Positions 54,216 through 64,000 of a stretch of 64,000 nucleotides of DNA are shown here, one piece after another; positions within the stretch are counted from its first letter, which is position 1; each line of letters opens with the position of its first letter. The translations under genes were made by a program, and so were the position numbers. The stretch lies in NCBI GenBank assembly GCA_019787685.1, contig JAHNUO010000035.1:124001-188000 (forward strand). The letters are read 5' to 3'. The DNA is from Chiua virens. Its lineage: Eukaryota > Basidiomycota > Agaricomycetes > Boletales > Boletaceae. Below the pieces are notes generated by a model. It was not told the DNA's origin. It saw only the letters and a program-made list of their open reading frames with translations, and made no database searches.

Positions 54216-56320
54216 CATCATGATCTAGAAGGTGATCTTGAATGCATGGTGGTTGATGTACTTGTCAACATATGTAGTATGCCTTGAAAATATCCAGTGA
54301 ATCTCTATCCTCAGGCACTAGGTCCATCGGAAGGCAATCACTGCCATAGACAGGGATGAGATGCGCTCCATGTAGAATGATGTGTATGTGGATGACTTCT
54401 AGTGCCAGTTGGCCATCTGCGTCCAATTTTGGTTGAACAATCCACATTCTAGTGTCTTCATCGGGCCTGTCTGAGATGGTTGTGAATCACTGGATGAGTG
54501 CACATGAGTATTTTGTTCCATTGTGGATGAATGAGAAGAAAAGAAAAACCCATCCAACATGAAGTCCTCCCATTCCTGGCACGTCTGGGTCCTTGTTGAG
54601 AAAGACAGTATTGTAGCATGGAGATTCCTTTCGCCAAGATGGTGTGCTTTGGATACACTCTGAGAAAATGCCACCAAGCCCAGACAGATCACTGGGTGCA
54701 TAAAATGTGGCCGTTGCACTAAGAAAAACAGAGACCACTACATTGGTCAAATCGGGTAGTGGTCCTGCATCATCCGAATCAGCATCGTCATCTGTCTGAA
54801 GCTGGAGCCACAGGAAATGTGTGGTAAGCATGGGGAGATTGGGGACTCCCACACATCATGCAAGTGCATAGATGTCTTTAGGATAATTGCAAGCTATTGA
54901 ACACAAGAGGTGAGACAAAACACTACTATAGTTGAGTATCATACCTGGTGTCTTAGCTAGACAAACATAGCTTAAGACATGATTGGGTGTTGCGCAGGTG
55001 TTGTGATGGTCTCCAAGTCCTTCATCTAAATCAAGGGACTAAGACTCTGAGTTAGAGTTTGTGTCAGAGTTCCCAGCAATGGCAGTGGCATCATGACTGG
55101 CATTCACATGTCCCAAGACTTGAAGCAAGGGGCCATTGAGCATGCCACAACTTTCAAAGTGGACTTGTGCAGCTGCCAATTTGTCAAGGCACTGATTGGT
55201 TATGAGCATTTGCCCCAGGGCATGGAAATGGTTGGATCGCCTCCATGACTTCTTGATGGCTTGGATATGCTTTGACTCTGTAATCGAAGAGCAAAGACCA
55301 TTTGGAGCCCTGAATTCTTGTATAAGATGTTGGTAATGAGTCATAGAGTATTGCCATGGCAATGAGAAACCTCTTGGGCCTTGGTCATGGACACCAGTTT
55401 CCTGAAAGATTGTGTGGTACTGGTGAAAGTGTTCCAGTGCAGCTTGAAGATCATTGAGGGAACTTTCATTTAGTGAATTTCTTCACGCATAATAGCAGAA
55501 ATCAAGAAACACATGGACTGTGTGCACCATTTTGGGAGGTACGTGACCTTCAATTGCTGGTGAATAGACCTTCATTAATGCTTTTGAGTCATTGCCAGTC
55601 CACTGTTTGAATCATCGACCCTCTGGAAATCATCGTAAGTTGGGATATAATGGGACAGCTGTGATTCTGTTTTGAGCAGGAATATTGCTCCATTAGCTCT
55701 GGTAAACCACTGTGTGATTCTTGTCATCAGACTTGCCTTTGATCAATATCATTGAGTAGTTGCTTTGCTTCTACTTTGCTTCTGCTTTGCCATGGGTAAT
55801 CTTGAGATACTTGCCAATCCAGGTCATGAGGTAGTCCTTAAAGACCCCTTTGATTAAGTGATGGAGCAAATTGGGGGACAGCATCTTGTGAATGTCAGCA
55901 TGACAAAAATCATTTGTAAATGGCTGTTAAGTTGTTTAGAAATAAGTATCATTGAATAAGGAAGAGTCCACATACTGTCAGGTCTCTGACAATACCATAT
56001 CAGTCCCAAAGCTGGGCAAAAGAGACAAACATCTTGATACAATCTTCAGTATGTCTTCGTGATCTAGGTATGCTGTTTGAGTCCAGGTTGTCAAGCTCAC
56101 TTGACCGCTTCGTACAGCTGTGGTGAGATTCCAAGTCAACCACAATCCAAATATCACCTGCAGGCTGCCAGTGAGAGAACTCACAGTGGGCACCATCCTT
56201 GTATGAGACAGGACAGTAAGATTTGCTCAGGATAATCAGCTATGTAAGCTGCAAGAGCATAGACAGCACACCGCAGGTATCTATCAGGACATCAGCAAAG
56301 TTCCGTTGTCAACATTCCGC

Positions 56321-57476
56321 TGTAGGAGTTAGATACTCCTTACGGTTGTAGGATACCTTTTCCTCGTTCTTCATTATGTCCTATTACCTACCCATCTCAT
56401 CCACCATCGACTTCATTCCAGCCTGGTTTCATTTCCAGTGTTTACAGATCATCTGAATCCAATCCGAGTCCAATCTGAGTCAATATGATCCAATCCAGTT
56501 TCATTGTACATATTCTGCTTCATCTGATTTAACTTGTTCTATTCAATTTGGCCTTATTAAGGTCGTTACTATCATAACACCTTCCTTTCCTTTTGTTATC
56601 TATAAGGTTTGACACTCCTTTCTTAAATACTCACCCTACATCAATCCTGTATACTTACCTAGGGTCAGATTGCCTTTAACAGTCCTGGGTTGTGCCCAGG
56701 ACTATAAAACCATGTTTTCTAACATAAAATATTTTCTTTCTGTGTTCAGGAGATCTCCTGTCTACTCTCCTGTGTGTGAGTGAGCTGGATAGCCTTTCTT
56801 TTACCTTGTCCTATTGTTCCTTTGTGCCTCACCTACTCAAATCAATCCTCTCATCGCCTTGACTCCACCCGGATACTTTTACATTGATTGCTTTTCATTC
56901 CAGATCGTTCAGCAGTCTCTAGGTGAAACAACCTAGAACGAAGATTGAACTAGTAGTTAGATAGAGTGATGAGAGGGTGTTCAATCAAAGAGGCAAAAAC
57001 TCCAAGAGAACTTTGTTAGAGCTCTCTGGACTGAATTCATGGGGTTTATATACTACATGGATTATCGGAGTTCTAATCTGAGTATGAACTACATAGATAG
57101 GCATAAGGCATATCATTGGATGATAAGGTGTGAACCAATAAGAGTCAGCATGAGTCATAGATAAGGGACATAGCTTTGCACAGGTATCTGGTGGGTATGA
57201 GTCATGATGAATCGGAAATGAAAGATAAAGGAACATGAGGTGATAAATGCTGTGTTTATGTGGCAGCCAATAGGATATGATCCTGTGGACAGCCTTGACA
57301 TGAGGCATGTGGTCAGAAAAGATTAAAGGTATAATCCAAATAAGGATGGAAGGTCAGAATCGTAACACTAGGACTCCTAGACAAACCCAAATCCTTCATT
57401 CCTTCAAATATCACCCCCCTTGGGACGAACTTATTGCCCCACCTTTCTTCATTTCATCTTTAATTTGTTTTCTACA
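56321..57476 (+). repeat. Solo LTR, family D, holding a solo LTR A
   Basis: TGTAGGAGTT...TTTTCTACA; subtracting LTR A (444 bp) and its 5-bp duplication leaves exactly 707 bp, the same as the copy at 36746. Flanks CCGC and CTGT would be a 4-bp duplication with two transitions. Confidence 0.88.
56924..57367 (-). repeat. Solo LTR, family A, diverged, inside LTR D
   Basis: 444 bp, flanked by CTAGG on both sides (56919-56923, 57368-57372). More diverged from the element A LTRs than the copy at 52545. Confidence 0.92.
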
Positions 57477-59003
57477 CTGTGTCATAGAGAGGATAGAATA
57501 CGTGATAAGCTCATATGGAAAAGTTAGCAGCAAAATCTGTGAAACTCTGTGGTTGCTTCATTTTCGCGATTAGCTACAACCAAAACAAAAGGGGTTATCA
57601 AGTGTTCAAATCTGTAGCAAAACAAGATAGAACTTACTCTTCAGAATTGCAAGGAAGGCTAGTAAGATAAGACCATTCTGGTGAGTGCGGCATGTGTCAT
57701 TGTGGATGTTGCCAACTGAGATGTACAGAGGGTAATAGTCATTTTGACCTGTTGTGACTGAGACAGTAGTCTTATTGCTTCCCAAAATAATCAGACCCAT
57801 CATTGCCCTGTGCATGGAGGGTTTCTCTGCAAGTTTATTCTGACAATAATCAATCCAACTTGAATCATCCAACTGGTATCAACTCAGCCAATCAAAATGT
57901 ACTGCATGGCGCCATGCACAATTTCCTGACATGAAAATTTCCCAGCATTGTTCACCTGAATTGACTTCAAATTCTTGGTAAGGGATGTAATCGAAGTGTC
58001 CATCAAAATTGCAGTTATCCAGGAGACTCTTGATAACAGCATTTGGATCCTGAAACCAAACATTGTATATCTTCTTCATCCACAAGGGTGCCCCACATTC
58101 TGGTATATTACCACAATACTGCATACCAAAAGACTCCCATGGAACATCTCCATAAGGGATAGCATCTAGTACATGGTGTACATCAACATGCGTGGTATAG
58201 AGAGCCTGACTGTTATATGGGTACATTGATGCATTCCGCAATTCCATGAGTTTGTCAATATGTGATTGTGGCATCTGAGTGTCCAAATAAATGAATTCGG
58301 CTGTTTTGAACTTGAGACAGGAATCAAAGGGGTACCAGCTTTGACTTTCATTGCTATCTTGGGGGGCTGGCAGATCACCGGGAGCAAGATCATCCCCAAG
58401 CTTGTCCATGGGAGTAGCTATATATAAAAATGTGAATTGTTGTACCTCACACAATATCAGTCTTATGACTCTTACCATCAAGGATGGGATGATAATTTCA
58501 TGTGGAAAGCAAAGGATCATTCCCTATCAGGGGTGGAGACAAGTCTGACCAAACAGTGGTGCTCTGACTCAGAGTTGTAGCCTGCATGTTGCCAGTGCAG
58601 GAACCAGCTCGATGGATACAGTTGACATGCTGGGTTAGTCCCACTCAGTTTTTGGCTTTGAAGGGACAGAATTGACACTGCAAATCATGTCTACCAGAGG
58701 CTGAAGGCTGTGATGTGGACATGGCAGTAACATGCTAGAATATACCTAGACCTTTGCTCCACCCTTTACCCTAAAATAACAAAGGTCAATATCACAACAC
58801 TCATTGGCATTTAAACTTGAGCTTTGCTCCTCACCAGTTTTAGTACACTAAAATTCTTCATGTTCATTTCATTGTCTTGCTCCTTTGTGACTTTGCCCTC
58901 ATTCCAACTCATTCAATTTCACATTCATTTCATTATACCACTCATTTTGTTTGGGTTTGCCTTCATTCCCACTTGTTCCTTCCTTCTGATTGCTTACTTT
59001 AAC

Positions 59004-61535
59004 ATGGTTCAAACCCATGACAGGAATAAGAGTACTCACCCTGGTCAAGTTGTAGCCCCAAGTGTTCGTAGACCCAAAGGGCAAGCTGCAGCTGAGTGAG
59101 AAGCGAAAGCTGCATCTATTCAGCAGAAACAAACTGAACAGATGGAGCACATGACTGTCGTAGCATCCTCAGAGCAGCAGATGATGGCTAAAAGCCAGTC
59201 TGCAATGGAGCAGGCAGCAAGGCCGCTAGTGTCGTCGCAAATCTACAAAATAGAGCATAACTGTAACTCGCAAGCCCATACCCTGAACTCACCAGGTGTG
59301 AAGCAGTTCATAGGCTAATTTGAACCATTGGCTGCATGAAAGCTGATTTTTTTTGACCTGTCAGGATCGATCTCAAATGACGGCAAAGGAGGACAAAAGC
59401 ATATGTCACCACTGATGAGTGACCTTGAGAAGGATGATCAGTATGTCCATGCTGTAAATACAGGTCAACATTGTAGCATTGATATCTATTAAGTAGATAA
59501 ACAAACAAGCGAACGGAACCTACCAAACCTTCTGGTTTGAATGTGTTAGCAATTCGTGACAGTTCGAGGTCTAGGTCTCAAACTCCCAGTCACAGAGCAA
59601 AATCTATCTCTAGTACAAACTGTGACTGTGGAACCTCCCATTCTTGTACTCCATTGCTCTCTTAGCTCCTATCACAGCTCCCACCATCTGGTGGTAGTAT
59701 TAATATCTTGAAACCTGCAAGTTGTAACTCCTAGACCAGTGTTCATTATACCAACTCAGAGTGCCAAGTCCCTAGACCCAAGGAGATACCAGTAAATGAT
59801 TATGATGGTTTTCACAAGGAAGATGAGTCGATGGAGCACTGGGAGTTTTGTGATGAATGAACAATAGCAAGAGTAAGTGAATTTGATAGCTTCCCACAAG
59901 GTCTGTAATGATTGGTGGTCCATAGACCCTTGTTGAAGTTGTCAGTAATCATTCCCCAGACTGTGAACACTCCAATCATGACCACAAGCCAGCTACGAGT
60001 CAGGTAATTAATTGAGCCCACATGTCTCAGCCAAAATCACTTCCTGAGGGCATTTTGGACCATTTCCAAGACAATTTTGTTCCAACACTGCTCGCTGTGT
60101 ATGGTGTAGTTCCAAACCCATGGAGCATTTCTTTACCACTCCAGGATACCATCATGAACCTGTGACCTATTGTTTTGACAGGTAGGTTTTATATTACTCA
60201 CCTTCTGTTTACTATCTCACAGATGAGCATGGTGTACAGGCTTGTCAACGTGTCTACGACTGGCATAGCAAATTTGCTGATACAGCAGAAAAGACTATAG
60301 CAGCCTGGATTAATTCCAATGAATTCTCAGATGATGAGGACCATGTGATGTGGGCCACCTGGGCAATTGACGAGGCACAAGGGTTCCCCTTTATCTTTGA
60401 ATATCTTCAACCACCTTCAAATGTACATTCCTGGGACATTCAAGTCATTTATTGAAGCTAATTCAGTTCTTCATAGTGAGGCATCAGAGCTTATTGAGCA
60501 CCACTGATTTTGCAAATGCTTTCATTTCATTACACACGGATTGCAAAGGCAGTCCCATGCCCTCAAATTACGGGTTACCCTTATGGTGTGCTTACTTTAG
60601 CAACTGTTGCAGTGAGTCTGCAATTACATTTTCATGCTACTATTGACTATATGTTTGTCTAGGTTGAATGGGCCATTTCAATGTGGTCACCAGCTAGACG
60701 TTGTAGTGAGAAAAGCTGAAAACTGGCTGAAACATTTTCTGGCACTGCCAATGGTGGGAGATGGGGTCAGAGTAGTGCCTTGTATGCATTGTCAATTGGA
60801 AATCTTGTGGAACTAGCATGGGAAGACATCGAAACCAAGGTGCTCAAGCTTGCCAAGAGAGGTACACAGTGCAAAGCTCCTACTGCTGGAGACATGTGCA
60901 CTTGCATTGTCGATTGCAACTCTGACCTTGACATCAATGATAATAAGCCTCTGGAGCAAAACTGTGACGTCACTTTGGAAGAGGATAGCATTGAAGGCTC
61001 ACCACTGCTGCTGCCAATGGACTTGGACACTTTCAATGAGAATAACCTCACTACCAATTCCTCTCTCAATTCTGCTATGTCACACTGGACTTTGGGCCTT
61101 TGTGTTGATCTCCACAACCACCAGAGTCACTTGTTTACCTCACTACAGTGCATGGATACTGCAGACCCAGAATTCCATTTTCCAGCCACTGCTTGTCCTG
61201 TTGACTCAGACACTGGGACAGCACTGCTGCTACTCTCTGCTACACCATTTAACTTCAATGTGAGTACAGCTTGCACAAACCTGACCTCCTGCATGATTCA
61301 GAATGAGGATTATTGCAGGATTGACCTGCTTCAGCCTGGAGAGAATGCAGGTTCTCAGACCAAGTCAGACTTGTTGGCCTGCTTCAAGTTTTCCCTCGCT
61401 ACTGCGCCACAGCATCATGAGTCCATTGCACCCTATACCATGTCTTTGGGTTTCACATACCATAACAAGCCTGCAGGTGGTCCAATTGCAGCATTGGGCC
61501 CGCTCTTCAATGCCATCAAAGAAGGTCATCATTGA
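59004..61535 (+). pseudogene. Decayed repeat-associated basidiomycete gene, DUF6532-like
   Basis: Start MVQTHDRNKSTHPGQ, an Ala/Gln-rich coiled N-terminus (QAAAE, TGA, EAKAASIQQKQ), then decayed sequence, then a conserved block at ~60220-60470 (QRVYDWHSKFADTAEKTIAA, HVMWATWAIDEAQGFPFIFE) and VEWAISMWSPARRCSEK near 60660-60710. These resemble the helical domain of DUF6532 proteins, a large basidiomycete family of unknown function; the assignment is from memory of the pattern. The last exon from 60780 is a long acidic/Thr-rich tail without motifs. TGA at 59097-59099 and several later stops and frame changes show it is dead. It is divergent from the Plavaka transposase, 280 bp away. Confidence 0.5.
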
Positions 61536-61946
61536 TCACCATCAGGCACGATGCAGAACACTGGCATTCAAGTTGCCAGCATACCCTACTTTTCTCATTC
61601 TTCTTGTTGCACTATTTCTATTCATTTGATGATCTCTTTTTTATGTCTTTTAATATAGTTTTATATTTTCTCGTTCACGCACTCAATGGCTTGCAGTTTC
61701 CATGTGGTAACAAAACCAATATTTAATGCTTCACTATACCAAGATGAGCTCCATGGAGACATACCCACCCATGAGTTGTTCATACTCTGGGTGTCATCTA
61801 AGGGAAGTTTGAACTCACGATCATGCAATTCAATACTGTGATGAGTCACAATGGTGCTATTACAAAGTACTGACAACATACACGGGCATGGTCTGATACT
61901 TAAAAGACAATATGAGGAAATGACATACAAGTTGCATAATCTGACA
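61536..61946. other. Convergent 3' intergenic sequence
   Basis: Lies between the 3' ends of the two decayed genes. AT-rich, no feature recognised. Confidence 0.4.
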
Positions 61947-63190
61947 CTAGCTGAACAACTCGCCACCCTCTTCTTCAGGATCAGATACTGTCACATGATG
62001 AGATGAGCCAGGAATGGTGATGATGCAGTCCACTTGTTCTTGTTCCATCCAGGCATGCCGTGTAGCACAAGTTTTGATACAAGGAGCTGGAGAGGAAGCA
62101 CTAGATGAGTTGGATCTGGATCCAGAGGGAACATAGCTGGCGCCGTCCATGTCATTGATTGAGCATTTGTTACCCCAAAAGTTTTCATTAACCCAATCCT
62201 GATACCTCTCATGTGCAGTGCACTCAGCTGCATTGGCGATGCTGGTCTGACAGAGATGTCAATTGAAATTCCACAACATTGAGGTGTCCTCAAGGTCTGC
62301 AGTATCAACACCAGGGTCCACCCTCTTGGAGTAGCTCACAATTGCATCCCTGACCTTCCATAACCCCCTGTGAAGCATAATATCCACTGATGCCATGTTG
62401 AGGTTCGGAAACAGTGTCTAGGGTTTGTCTGAGGCTCAAGCACCACAGTGTTGCTGTTCACTTATGCCATTAGCCATCACCCTGGCCCCTCATTCAGTGA
62501 TGTTGATCTTCTCCTCACCATCCTTGACCCAAACGTAATAATTGACAGCATAGATGTGACACCAGGGGTGCTGCTCAACCACAACTGGACTGAGGAACCA
62601 TGCATCCTCCACAGACGGCATCATCAACTCCATGAACTGCTTGAGTATGCATTCATTGACACAACAGAATCGTTTCCACATGGCTGAGCCTTCCTTAGGA
62701 GATTGATATTTGAGCTCTTTGAGAATCACCATCATTACCATCATGACCTCTTGGTGAACATTGATCTCCTGTTGTAGTTTACTCTCTAGCATCTCTTGAT
62801 TCTTGAAGAAGGTGCATTCGCCCAGGAACACCACTTTAGTACCTAGGTGCTTTCCTGACAGACATGAGAGTGTTAGCGCAATGTCCAGTACTATGCCAAA
62901 TGTCCCATCTGTGGACTTGAGTTTGCAGTTCATTTTCACCATAGGGGAAACAAGCTCTTTATTATAAGGGAGGCTGCTGACCATCGGGATGAGTACATGA
63001 CTCAACCTGGTCAAGACAGATTTGTGGGCTGGTCTTGCCCACTGGAAAATGATGGTATCATTGGAATGGATCAACCTATTGAATTTTGAGCAAGACCAAT
63101 CAATGCATGTAATGTATACCATACCTTGGTTTCACTGAAATAAGATCTTTCTCCATGATATCAGAGACAACTGCAAGTTCATGCGGGGTA
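61947..63190 (-). pseudogene. Decayed uncharacterised basidiomycete multicopy gene
   Basis: Recognisable as a type common in agaricomycete repeats, function unknown. From the N-terminus: IMEKDLISVKPRYGIHYM (near 63150), then NRLIHSNDTIIFQWARPAHK, LTRLSHVLIPMVSSLPYNKE, MKMNCKLKSTDGTFG-like core, VVFLGECTFFKNQEMLESKL, MMVMMVILKELKYQSPKEGS, MWKRFCCVNECILKQFMELM, VVVEQHPWCHIYAVNYYVWV. The C-terminal part (to 61947) is frame-broken and ends in an acidic tail (DPEEEGGELFS). The 210-residue frame at 62490-63122 is open, but start and C-terminus are damaged. Confidence 0.55.
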
Positions 63191-63465
63191 TACCCTTCGA
63201 AAACCTATGGTATCAGAAGTACAACAACTTGAATACAATTTGATTGCTGCATTACAATATGTACAAACCTTTACTAATATACATATCAGACTTGAAAGTG
63301 TCATGCTTGTTCCTGTGGACCACGAGATGCTTCAAGATGGCATTGAATCTTGCTAAAAGGGAATTTGTAAGAAGGCGCGAATTGAATGTCATGGAGTACG
63401 AGCAATCTCAAACCTACCCAATGTGGGGAGATTGTCGATCCCAATGTCAGAAAGCCTGGGTAATA

Positions 63466-64000
63466 CAGTGGCTCAAACAACTGTCCCAATGTTTGCATGT
63501 TTTTCACTAAATGCAATAAAACGCAGTAACCACTAAACATTACCCAAACCTGTGTGGATATGAAATATAGTACCTACTCCTGGCTTTCCATTGGACCAAG
63601 GGTTAAAGGATTTGAATAGGATTTGAATAGGATTTGATGAAATGGCAATCATTTCAAAATGATCACTCATTGGGACAGTTTTTTGACTTTATATAAATGT
63701 AAGTATTTAATATTTGGTATGACCTCCTTTGGTCTTGATAACTGCTTAAAGCCTTCTATGCGTGCTTTTAATCCATTTCTGATGCTATTCTGCACAAATA
63801 TTCCCCCACTCCTCTACTAATCTCTCCTATAAATGATAAACTCCTTTAGGGGCACTTTTATAAGCTGAAAGTCATTTTTTGAGATGATTTCAGGTATGTT
63901 CAAAGGAAGTAAGGTCTAGAGACTGTGCAGACCAATCTAAAGATCCAATCTCTTGATCTTTGACCCAGGTCTGAACTCTTTTAGAGGTATGTTTATGATT
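63466..64000 (-). mobile_element. Second Tc1/mariner copy, truncated by the window
   Basis: Starts CAGTGGCTCAAACAACTG after a TA (63464-63465) and runs through the same TIR into the same C-terminal transposase sequence as the copy at 49774, without the solo LTR. The transposase C-terminal end (minus) begins near 63713. Confidence 0.9.

Larger units (their letters stand above)
54225..58722 (-). pseudogene. Plavaka-type (CACTA-related) transposase, interrupted by LTR D
   Basis: Fungal Plavaka transposase, recognised in order: an N-terminal C2H2 finger (CQFCPFKAKN, stop, VGLTQHVNCIH); YPFDSCLKFKTAEFIYLDTQ; DVPWESFGMQYCG; FDYIPYQEFEVNSGEQCWEI and MSGNCAW; VILGS-type block (MMGLIILGSNKTTVSVTTGQ, YPLYISVGNIHND); LTR D at 57476-56321; LIQGWCPL; NGLCSSITESKHIQAIKKSW and NHFHALGQMLITNQCLDKLA; then the C-terminal domain (FYAPSDLSGLGGIFSECIQS, HAFKIT). 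The finger is split by a TGA where CGA fits, and many further stops occur between 54400 and 57600. Orientation and order agree throughout, so this is one gene. The TIRs of the element were not identified. Confidence 0.85.

Noticed and set aside
53220..54221. Minus-strand ORFs with WCMHVNPTWTET repeats
   Set aside because: Frame changes between minisatellite units; the apparent proteins are by-products of the repeat.

Overview
The window is nuclear DNA of a filamentous basidiomycete, most likely an Agaricomycete. The evidence is many 48-65 nt GT-AG introns, fungal cell-wall genes, and KDZ and Plavaka DNA transposons alongside several Ty3/gypsy families. A Rhizoctonia-like or other Cantharellales/Agaricales host is possible, but I cannot fix the genus from sequence alone.

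Positions 1-8.6 kb are an ordinary host gene block: the 5' two-thirds of a chitin synthase (minus strand, running off the left edge), a divergently transcribed fibrillarin, a PMT2-type protein O-mannosyltransferase, and a small single-pass membrane protein. All are intact and intron-rich. The last PMT intron appears to be GC-AG.

Positions 9.3-48.7 kb are one nest of transposons, resolved by matching target-site duplications (TSDs). (1) Gypsy chromovirus A (9312-48662, minus, TSD GGAAT) was split in its integrase by (2) a KDZ DNA transposon (11108-43570, long terminal inverted repeats, 8-bp TSD with one mismatch). The KDZ element carries a transposase and two passenger genes. It was in turn hit by (3) gypsy chromovirus B (21021-40097, minus), a solo LTR in passenger gene 1 (16296-17049) and a solo LTR in passenger gene 2 (40723-41455). 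Element B received (4) gypsy C (24597-35291, plus; it carries an intron-containing Zn2Cys6-type gene on the antisense strand) and (5) a solo LTR of family D (36746-37452). Joining the flanks across KDZ, C and D gives continuous coding sequence each time.

Positions 48.7-64 kb are a transposon graveyard: a Tc1/mariner element holding a solo B-type LTR, solo A LTRs, a ~148-bp minisatellite, a Plavaka transposase pseudogene broken by LTR D (itself holding LTR A), two decayed basidiomycete repeat-associated genes, and a second, truncated Tc1 copy at the right edge.

Three themes stand out. Families A and B look self-primed in the Tf1 manner: an 11-12 nt primer-binding site lies 2 nt after the LTR and is complementary to the predicted RNA 5' end ~33 nt downstream of a TATA box. 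Almost all in-frame stops across unrelated elements are TGA where Arg CGA fits, and two integrase catalytic Asp codons read Asn by CpG transition, which is the mark of CpG-directed decay. Accessory cargo is common: two small ORFs ahead of gag in A, a post-chromodomain zinc-knuckle tail in B, an antisense spliced gene in C, and passenger genes in KDZ.
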